DNA from: Anniella stebbinsi
Lineage: Eukaryota > Chordata > Lepidosauria > Squamata > Anniellidae
DNA length: 64,000 nucleotides
Assembly (NCBI GenBank): GCA_029215795.1
Contig: JARDYH010000003.1
Span: forward strand, 16,780,001 to 16,844,000
Reading direction: 5' to 3'
Below the pieces are notes generated by a model. It made no database searches. It was not told where the DNA came from and was given only the letters and a program-made list of their open reading frames with translations. The translations under genes and the position numbers were made by a program. Below are positions 56,700 to 64,000 of this stretch, in pieces (positions within the stretch are counted from its first letter, which is position 1; each line of letters starts with the position of its first letter).

Positions 56700-57207
56700 T
56701 TTCCTCTGCTGTAAAATCGCTCCACTGGCTGCCAATTAGTTTCCTGGCGAGGTATAAAGTGTTGGTTATTACCTTTAAAGCCCTACATGGTTTGGGTCCA
56801 GGTTACCTGCGGGATCACCTTCTCCCATACAATCCTCCCTGAACGCTCAGGTCCTCTGGGAAGAATTTACTGCAGTCGGCCAAGACTAGGCTGACAACCG
56901 TTACCCAGAGGACCTTCTCTTCTGCCGCTCCCAGACTGTGGAATGACCTGCCGGAGGAGACTCGTCAACTTAACAGTCTTTTAGAATTTAAGAAAGCCAT
57001 AAAGACTGTTCTCTTCCGGCAGGCATATCCAGTGGAATTTTAGAATGTTTTTAGAATGTTTTTAGGATGTTTTAGGATGTTTTAATGCAGTTTTAATAAT
57101 GTGTGTCATGTTTTGGTCAGTTTTATGTATTTTATCATATTGTTGTTCCCCGCCTCGATCCAAACGGAGAGGCGGGTAAGAAATAAATTATTATTATTAT
57201 TATTATT
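56700..57207 (+). mobile_element. L2-like LINE 3' end
   Basis: The plus strand translates as LHWLPISFLARYKVLVITFK and ALHGLGPGYLRDHLLPY, then a further WNDLPEETRQLNSLLEFKKA and IKTVLFRQAYPVEF, a classical L2-type ORF2 terminus with stops between. The 3' UTR reads 'gttccccgcctcgatccaaa' and 'ggagaggcgggtaagaaata', ending in (ATT)n at 57187-57207. The tail matches the inverted fragment at 38343. Confidence 0.85.
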
Positions 57208-57527
57208 AGCATTGTATTAGTCCTGCAGTTTCGCCAATGTTTGTTAAGCCATTTGGGGATTTTCCTCTTAATTTTCTTTTGCTTTTAATTTACATACTTA
57301 AACACTTCTCTGTGTACCTAGGGAGTCCCTCAAGTATGTATAAACCACTCCTTTATGTTGGGTGGACCTGCTTCATTCAGAACAGATTGGCACTCCACCA
57401 CCTGAACTTACTGTTAGAAGGAATGATTCTGCTAAAAGATTTGGCTCTTGTGCCCAGCCTATGTGCCCAACTCGCAATTTATTTATTTTTATCACTCCTT
57501 TGGCTGATTTGAGTTCAATTCACTTAC

Positions 57528-57601
57528 AGGGATATAGTTGGCATTAATGTAATCAGAGCCTTCTTCATTCATTGAAACCAGTCGGACACGGCTGAAGTCA
57601 T
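57528..57601 (-). CDS. PTPRO: PTPRO exon: substrate-recognition strand region
   Basis: Minus strand, acceptor ttttccag, donor atccct|gtaagt; completes a Tyr codon (T|AT) and encodes [20 protein letters not shown] plus NYIP. The Y-D-F-S-RVRL and DYINANYIP strings are conserved PTP motifs. At 74 bases it is the shortest coding exon here. Phase joins exactly to both neighbours. Confidence 0.97.
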
Positions 57602-58155
57602 CTGGAAAAGGGAAAGCACCCACAGGTGACTTGAGCTTAGAAGCTCATTACAAATCAACCAGACAACTCCTAATTAAGCCTCTGAAAGCTTAACATAAAT
57701 TTGCATGCATTGTGGGAAAAACTGAGGCTCCAGGCCAGATAGTAAATTCACAAGCCTACATAGCATGGTGTCCCTCCATTACTTTCACCTACAAAAATCC
57801 TTTACTGAGTTTCTTGAAGCTCATTAAATTCAGAAGGACTGCTCAGGAATGTTGCATAGTAGATCTTTTAAAAACATATGAATTGCTAACACATATGGAC
57901 CCTACCCAAGGAAGGAAGGAAGGAAGGAACTTTCTCGTTATGCGATATATTTCAATGCAGGAAAACCAGCTAACATGATTATAATCCATGTTAATGGTAC
58001 GCTTATATGGTCAGAATTGTTTACACACACTTCTTTCACTCACTTATGCTCTTCCTCTAGGTCAGAGAAGGAGAGAAGGAAAACTAGCAAGAGCAAGAGC
58101 AGCAGCAGCAGGGCCTGAGGGCTGCGGTGATCAGCGGTGGGTCCCTACTGAGGAT
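57602..58155. other. PTPRO intron; no gene
   Basis: A short (GGAA)n run is at 57908-57928, and AGC-rich sequence is near 58085-58115. Nothing else was recognised. Confidence 0.4.
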
Positions 58156-58440
58156 GGGTCCTGATAGGTGGCCACAGGTAGATGCCTTGGTAGAAGGATA
58201 AGGCAATCAATGGCTACTAGTCCTGATGGCCATAGGCTATCTCCAGTATCAGAGGCAGTATGCCTATGCACAACAGTTGCTGGGGAACAGCGGCAGGAGG
58301 GCTGCACTCATGTCCTGCTTGCAATCATGTTCTGCTTGCTGGTGGGTTTCTCACAGGCAGCTGGTTGGCCACAATGTGAACAGAATAATGGACGGGATGG
58401 ACCCTCGGTCTGATCCAGCATGGCTTTTCTCCTTAATTGT
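58156..58440 (+). repeat. CR1-superclade LINE 3' fragment
   Basis: It reads 'caatggctactagtcctgat', 'tccagtatcagaggcagtat', 'gttgctggggaacagcggca' and 'gaccctcggtctgatccagc'. Same 3' UTR as 15915-16308, same strand. Confidence 0.7.
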
Positions 58441-58528
58441 GTCACGGAATTGCTGCAACTGTTATAGCAAATAAGAATGTGATTCAAAATACACATGACA
58501 GACAGATCCTCATGTTACAGTAACTTAC

Positions 58529-58619
58529 AAGGGAGGATATTGGTGTAGCGATTTTTACTGCGATTCATGGGGAGGTCAGCTGCAAAGTGTGGGATGTCCA
58601 GCCCAATCAGCTTCAGTTC
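58529..58619 (-). CDS. PTPRO: PTPRO exon: KNRY motif
   Basis: Minus strand, acceptor catgtacag, donor ccctt|gtaagt; 30 codons plus one base. It encodes [20 protein letters not shown] and [10 protein letters not shown], with the split Tyr continuing in the next exon. [11 protein letters not shown] is the invariant PTP motif that contributes the phosphotyrosine recognition loop. Mammalian PTPRO has nearly the same sequence. Confidence 0.98.
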
Positions 58620-58808
58620 CTGTACATGAGACACAAAATTATATACCGTAGTTAAGATAAACCAATTTATCTTCAACTGGTGACTGGTGGCTCACAGCTG
58701 AGCCACGCTCTAACCCAGGTGGGTCACACCAAGGTGGTACCCATTACCCAACATATATCATGGCATGCTGACTTCTCAGCATCTACATAGCAGCGTAATC
58801 ATGATTCT

Positions 58809-59046
58809 AAGTGTGGTGTAGTGGCTAAAGTGTTGGACTGGGAGTTGGGAGATCTGCGTTCTAGTCCCCACTAGGTCATGGAAACCCACTGGGTAACTTT
58901 GGGCCAGTCACAGACTCTCAGCCCAACCTACCTCACAGGGTGGTTGTTGTGAGGATAAAATGGAGAGGAGGAGAATTATGTATGCCGCCTAGGTTTACTT
59001 GGAGGAAAAAAGGTGGTATATAAATGCAATAATAATAATAGTAGTA

Positions 59047-59088
<42 letters not shown>

Positions 59089-59089
59089 G
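58809..59089 (+). repeat. Sauria-type SINE with (AAT)n tail
   Basis: The tRNA-like head reads 'gtgtggtgtagtggctaaag' and 'gcgttctagtccccac'. The body reads 'actttgggccagtcacagac' and 'cctacctcacagggtggttg'. The tail 'ggtggtatataaatgcaata' leads into (AAT)n at 59028-59089. It is the most complete copy in the window. Confidence 0.8.
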
Positions 59090-60306
59090 ACATAGTTTTA
59101 TTATAGCTGTTGTATTAGCCAATCAGCGCATCCTATATATCAGGGGTGGACAAGTACAGGTGGCCTGAAATTCAGTTCCCTCCCAGCCCCCCCAGCCCCC
59201 ACTTGCAGGCTACATTGTCGACACAGTGGCAGCAGTGACGGGGGGGGGGAATTGCTAGGGAATAAGCTAAATTTGTCCTTAGTAAGCTTCCATGGCAGTT
59301 TGCTGCTGACTTTGGGAGGCAAATCACTGTTTTTTTCTCAGATTTTGTGGCCATGGTGGAGTGCAGTGGAGATTCCATGGGGGGGGGGCATCAGGGCCAC
59401 ATGTAGCACATTGATGTTATTTGTACAAAAACTGAGGAGTGGATAAGTGACTAGGAGCTGCATACAGTGCCTGTGGTACCAAAAAGATGGTCATTTCCCA
59501 CCCACAGAGGATCTTGCATGGCAGGCAAACCATCTTAAGAGCCGAGTGATGCTCCTGGGCTACCCAGCATTTTTATTAACACCCCCCGACACACACACAT
59601 GGGGAAGGCAGGCTTACTATTTCCCTTCCCAGCCACAACTGTACTGGTAATCCCTCTGCCTGCTCCCCACCCCAGCATGGCAATGGGGCGTTGGATGCTT
59701 TTATTTCTATGCCCTATAACTGATGGAGAGGGGGATACTGGTAAGTTCACAGCTGAAAAGGAAGGTATTAAGCCTTCTCTCCCCATGCAGAGATGACTCC
59801 CAATAAAAACTGGTTAGACTAGATGACCTTCGAAGTACCACCCCAACTGTAAGAACAGCACAGATAGAAAAAGACATACCTGCTAGTTACAACTTTAACA
59901 TAATGTGTAGTTGAGCCCTGAGGTAGGTTGTACGCATTGCACAAAATATGATGGCAGAATTCTGATCTGGTCTGCAGGTGTGTACATATCTCTGTATGTG
60001 TATACACCACACTTTTTAAAGGTGACCCATATTTTTAAAAAATGACTCCCTGCCTGTAGTAAATTAGTACATCAGGGAGAGGATCATGCAAACATCCAAA
60101 ATCTATTTTCCTGATGTGCTAGGTTTCTTCAGCAGGGAGGGTTTAATAAAAAGTGGGGGAGCATTAAAAAAAAAAAAGTAATCTCCCACCTCCAGTTCAA
60201 AGTGGTAAAGCCCAAGAATGCTGTACTTTCACCTTGTTGCCTCATTCTGCACAATTTGTTGAGGTATGACTCACAAGTAAATATCCGATTCCAAGCGGAG
60301 ACTTAC
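59090..60306. other. PTPRO intron; no gene
   Basis: G runs at 59239-59247 and 59380-59387 and an A run near 60166-60176. Nothing coding was recognised. Confidence 0.4.
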
Positions 60307-60388
60307 CTCAAACTGTAGAGAGAATTTGTAATCGGAATCTTTAGCCATATCCTTGATGTAGCCGTCAAAGTCATCCAGCTGGACAGGA
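60307..60388 (-). CDS. PTPRO: PTPRO exon: start of the cytoplasmic catalytic region
   Basis: Minus strand, acceptor gtgttttaaag (T/G-rich tract), donor tttgag|gtaagt. One base completes the previous codon and 27 codons follow: [20 protein letters not shown] and KFSLQFE. This is the [27 protein letters not shown] segment at the N-terminal edge of the PTP domain. The next upstream exon, which would carry the membrane-proximal segment and transmembrane helix, is not found up to 64000, so that intron is at least 3.6 kb. Confidence 0.96.
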
Positions 60389-60990
60389 CTTTAAAACACA
60401 CGCACACACACAATAGAGAAAAAAAGTCTGTCATTTACAAAAGCCACCATCTGGTAATCCAGCAGTGTTGCCAAACAGTCAACCAGGTCATTAAGAGCTG
60501 GGGATGTGTATCGTATCGGTCCAATGTCCGATAATGAACCGATAAGGACGTTATTGGACATCCGATGACCGATAACGATTATTTTCTAAGGGGGCCCTAT
60601 CTGATCGGATCCGAATTCCATATGTCTGGTAACTATAGGATATATCAGATTTTCGGACCGCCAGTTTAGGGCCAGCCCTCCCTCCCCCCCCCACTCGTGC
60701 TCCTTACCTGCGGCCTTCCCCGCTGCCATCCACTGCCCTCCACTGCTTCCGGACTACGAGAATTAGGCTTTGCAGCCAAGTTCTCAGTAGAGCGACGATG
60801 AGCCAGGTGATGACATCACCCGGCGCGTCATCGCTCTACTGAGAACTAGGCCGCAAAGCCTAATTCTCAGTAGTCTGGAAACAGTGGAGGCCAGCGGAGG
60901 CAGTGGGGGATGGCAGCAGGTAAGTGGGGACCCCTCCCCCAACTCACACTCCTTACCTGCGGCCTTCCCCACTGCTAACATGGAACAGTG
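60389..60990. repeat. Two inverted-repeat structures, GC-rich
   Basis: 60520-60585 has 'cggtccaatgtccgataatg' facing 'cgttattggacatccgatga'. 60736-60800 (cactgcttccggactacgag ... ctcagtagagcgacgatga) pairs with 60826-60893 (tcatcgctctactgagaact ... gtctggaaacagtgg), arms of about 65 bp with few mismatches. Direct copies of 'ctccttacctgcggccttcc' at 60700 and 60950 bracket it. A composite foldback element is likely. Confidence 0.65.
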
Positions 60991-61667
60991 CTTCTGCAGT
61001 AGCACTCAAAGTTTGACCCTATCTCACATGGAGTGGTCAATATTTAATACTATCTGAAATGGCGCAATCAACTTTTCACAGCGTCTGACAGCTGACATGC
61101 CGCAGCATTTAGTATATTTCATACTTATAAATTCACTCTCACACCAACAAGTAAACACTCCCGTGAACAGGTGACAAGGACAGTGTCAGTTTAATATCAA
61201 AGTTTAACACCGAAATCCAAATGTTAAATTTTGATATCAAAATCTGAATGGTAAAATTTGAAATTCAAGAAAATCTTGATTGCCCTCTCCCCAATTTTTT
61301 CTCAGCTTAAGTAACCATCCAGACTTAGGTAACCATCCACCAAACGTATTGGCGATGTTCCATCTAAAGTTAGGCCTATTCTCATTAAATAAGAGATAAA
61401 GAAGTAAAACTGTGTCTGGACTGTACCACTTCACATTGCAGCAGGAGGATGAGGAGGGGGCTCAGGTGACTGAATGCTGCTCCCAACATACCTTTCCTGC
61501 ACAACCCTGGCATGTTGCAGAGTGGGCTAGGCTTGAATCTTCTCCCTGACCTCTGGTATTCATGGGAACCCCCCTCACACACACACACACTTCCCAATCT
61601 AAAGTGGTACGATTCAGAAACAGGTTTACCACCTCATCTGCTGTTTATAAGAACTTCAGCCTTCATC
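60991..61667. other. PTPRO intron; no gene
   Basis: 61190-61265 has repeated 'caaaatctgaatggtaaaat'-like short units. A (CA)n run is at 61578-61591. Nothing else was recognised. Confidence 0.4.
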
Positions 61668-61797
61668 CATCCTTCCCCAACCTAGTGCCCTCCAGATGTT
61701 TTGGACTTCAACTTCCATCAGCTCTTGCCAGCATGGCCAATGGTCAGGGATGCTGGGAGCTGTAGTCCAAAACGTATGGAGGGAACCAGCCTGTCTT
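61668..61797. repeat. Palindromic 'gacttcaacttcc' repeat, near complete
   Basis: It runs 'cttccccaacctagtgccct', 'cagatgttttggacttcaac' to 'tgggagctgtagtccaaaac', 'gtatggagggaaccagcctg'. It is a good reference copy for the family at 3811, 8104 and 29525. Confidence 0.7.
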
Positions 61798-62526
61798 AGT
61801 CATTCCTTTCAATGGAGCTCAGTCAGGATGAACTTTTGCAGCATCAGGGCCGCCGTGTAAAGTTGCCCTAGTTTGCAAGATTTATACACTGAATAATGAA
61901 GAAGAGGCAAACACTTTCTTTTGGCTAATTATCGCGTTCTCATTTGCAAATACTGAAGCATGTACACACATCGCCCCCATTTCTTTAAAGCAACATACCC
62001 CAAGGAACTTGTCTCTTATCAACAGTTAATTACTCCTGTTTACCTGTTGGCATTAATGATCCAGTGTATAATTAGCAAGTGTGTAGAGAGAGGGGGGTGG
62101 CACTGATAACAGAGATGTTCCTGAGCTTTTTTCACACTTTGCGATTGTTAACTAAAGGCGAGCCCTGTTGGAATTGTTAACTAGAGATAATTGATTTTTC
62201 CCCAGTGGCTAATTTTCTACCAGCCAGGAACATTTTTTTAATCATGCAATATCTGCTGTGAAGACTAAACAGAAACGTACTATTTCTCTTGCTTAAATGT
62301 CATTGCCAGCAATAGATTCAGGTGGGTTTTTTGGGGGATGGGGCAGCTTGGGCAAGAGAAGCCAGGCCAGCTACAGGGTGAAGAGGCTCTTGGGATGCCT
62401 TCCAATGTTCCTTCAGCGGCTGCGGTTCTGGCTGCTGCTTTAGTTTTCCCAAAATACAATACTCTGGAGGTCCTATAGTTCCATTGCATTGTGGGTGAAA
62501 AAAAGTCTGTAGCCGAAAACAAGGCC
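61798..62526. other. PTPRO intron; no gene
   Basis: No repeat was recognised. The minus-strand open frame 62280-62522 has no domain. Confidence 0.4.
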
Positions 62527-62876
62527 CCCTCTACAAGGATTCGCTTTTGCGCCCGGTTAGGCGATTATGCACATAATCGCTGAAGCGCATTTACACCTAA
62601 TCCTCTGCACGAGAGGCGGCGAGAGGCGGCGAAGCGCATTAACGGATGACCAAAATGCGCTTTACAAGTAGTTAATGCGCATAAGCGCTTGTTCACACAG
62701 TCAAAATGCACTTTAACGGCCGGAGCAAAATAAAACTCGCAATTTAACGCGCGTTCGATAATGCGCATAATCGGAGAGATAACGCGCCTCGACGCCCGAT
62801 TTGCGCTCCGTTCTTGTAGAGGTAAATTTTTTTAAGCACCTTGAAAGAGCTTTAAACCTCTCTTGTAGAGGCAGCC
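62527..62876. mobile_element. CpG-rich GCGCAT element, copy 2
   Basis: It runs from 'gccccctctacaaggattcg' to 'ctcttgtagaggcagccc', with perfect TIR core CTCTACAAG/CTTGTAGAG. The interior has many gcgcat, gcgctt and aacgcgc units and a duplicated 'cgagaggcgg' at about 62613-62630. Homologous over its whole length to 26231-26576, in the same orientation. Confidence 0.75.
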
Positions 62877-63552
62877 CAAAGCTCATGGTGTCTGTCAGGG
62901 ATATAACCAGCAGGGGTCACCAACCACAGTGGGCCCTGGTAGCTGCCTGAGGGAGTTGAGTGGGGACATTGGGCCTGTAGATGACCTTATTGGGCTCCCA
63001 ATCTCCTTTCCTGTTGTTACTCCTGGCTGCCATGGTTCCTCCTTCTCACCACCATTGCCTGCACACTTGCCAGAAAGAGAGCAGGTGAGTGAGTGAGCAG
63101 GTAGTGACAGCAGCTTCTCCACTTCCTTGATGTCATTGTTTGCCTGCTCTGGGCCAGAGGGAAAGGGTGAACAGGCAAGTGAGTAGGTGGCAATGATGAG
63201 GAGGAGGAAGAAGAGCAGCAGCAGCAGCAGCAGCAGCAACAGGAGGGGCTGAGGAACTCTTGGTTGCGGGACCCCTGTATAATAATTGGCCCTTGGCATT
63301 TGCCTGATCATACCAACTACTGGAGCTGTCTTTTGAAAACCAGGAAAGGGTCCATGTTTTTAAGGATCCCTGGTCAAGAGAACTTACAGTAGTTTTCTCC
63401 TGTCCTGCTCACCTCAGAAAGAACAAGAGGAAATGCTACAGAACAGCAGCCAGCACAAGGCAAGATGCTGCTTATCTCTCTCTCTCTGGCGAGCCTCTTG
63501 TCTGAGACCAGAACAAGGTGCCACGGAAACAGCAGACCGTCATCCCTTATCC
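62877..63552. repeat. PTPRO intron; (CAG)n tract
   Basis: 63214-63240 is (AGC)n, which encodes a Leu run on the minus strand and inflates an open frame at 62895-63311. The rest is unremarkable. Confidence 0.5.
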
Positions 63553-63872
63553 TAGGCTGACCATATGAAAAGGAGGACAGGGCTCATGTAACTTTAACAG
63601 TTGTAGAGAAAAGGGAATTTCTGCCAGTGTCATTTGTATGCAATTAGTTCCTGGTGATATTCCCTCTTCATCACAACAATTAAAGTTGCAGGCGCTATAC
63701 TAGAGTGACCAGATACAAAAGAAGGCAGGGCCCCTGCAACTTTAACTGTTGTGGTGAAGAGGGAATTTCACCAGGTACTAATTGCATACAAATGGCACCG
63801 GCTGAAATTCCCTTTTCTCTACAACTGTTAAAGTTACATGAGCCCTGTCCTCCTTTTCATATGGTCAGCCTA
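63553..63872. mobile_element. Foldback hAT-type MITE, full length, 320 bp
   Basis: The ends TAGGCTGACCATATG and CATATGGTCAGCCTA are perfect inverted repeats. CCTTATCC precedes it (63545-63552) and recurs at 63876-63883, three bases after the right end (aag), so the 8-bp duplication is present with a small extra insertion. It has the same length and subfamily changes as 54871-55190. Confidence 0.9.
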
Positions 63873-64000
63873 AAGCCTTATCCTCTCTCCTTTGTTAATG
63901 CAAACAGCCCTAACGCATGAGAAATGACACCAATGCACCGCCAGATTCCCAACTGCACTTGCACTAACCAATGAAGCAGTGGGGGTGGGGGCATGATGCT

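Noticed and set aside
62895..63311. 138-codon minus-strand open frame with a Leu run
   Set aside because: The Leu run is a (CAG)n tract and no domain is present. It also shows no match to the missing PTPRO membrane-segment exon.
63380..63440. Upstream PTPRO exon near a GTAAGT-like site on the minus strand
   Set aside because: The translated sequence shows no match to the expected membrane-proximal PTPRO residues and has no convincing acceptor.

Overview
This is vertebrate nuclear DNA, almost certainly from a squamate reptile, most likely a lizard. Short exons with consensus splice sites sit in long introns. The interspersed repeats are sauropsid or squamate types: CR1 LINEs ending in the ATTCTATG tail, L2-like LINEs ending in (ATT)n, an R4/Dong-like LINE remnant, tRNA-Ala-headed SINEs, a 'gtggtgtagtgg' SINE of the Sauria type, and many palindromic DNA-transposon remnants. 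No prokaryotic features, CRISPR arrays or operons are present.

Two protein-coding genes are present, tail to tail. Positions 548-27189 (+) hold the last seven coding exons of EPS8, the actin-capping and bundling adaptor. They encode the linker before the SH3 domain, the SH3 domain (two exons), a Pro-rich linker, and the C-terminal SAM-like actin-binding effector region, ending in TAA. A 3' UTR of about 1.35 kb runs to a poly(A) signal at 28510. Positions 60388-40707 (-) hold the last eight coding exons of PTPRO (GLEPP1), an R3-type receptor tyrosine phosphatase. They cover essentially the whole catalytic domain (KNRY, WPD loop, [11 protein letters not shown] loop) and the C-terminal tail. All exon phases match, no frame is broken, and both genes look functional. 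Their 5' parts (EPS8 PTB domain; PTPRO ectodomain and membrane segment) lie outside the window. From memory, human EPS8 and PTPRO are also convergent neighbours on 12p12, so the arrangement looks like conserved synteny.

Layout: 1-27189 EPS8 exons and introns; 27190-28535 EPS8 3' UTR; about 28.5-36.8 kb gene-poor intergenic DNA; about 36.83-38.27 kb a repeat-poor block that I infer is a spliced PTPRO 3' UTR exon; 38.3-40.7 kb the proposed 3' UTR intron; 40.7-60.4 kb PTPRO coding exons and introns; 60.4-64 kb the next PTPRO intron.

The most notable non-coding structure is a family of long foldback hAT-type MITEs of about 320 bp. At least three copies have perfect 8-bp target-site duplications. 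Other items worth a second look are a possible 3' UTR intron in PTPRO, four perfect AACCGGTT sites within 71 bp, a run of four consecutive hairpins at 25.16-25.47 kb, a 49-bp minisatellite next to an EPS8 exon, and two copies of a CpG-rich GCGCAT element. I found no clearly novel protein system. Repeat family names are by recognition only, without a library search.
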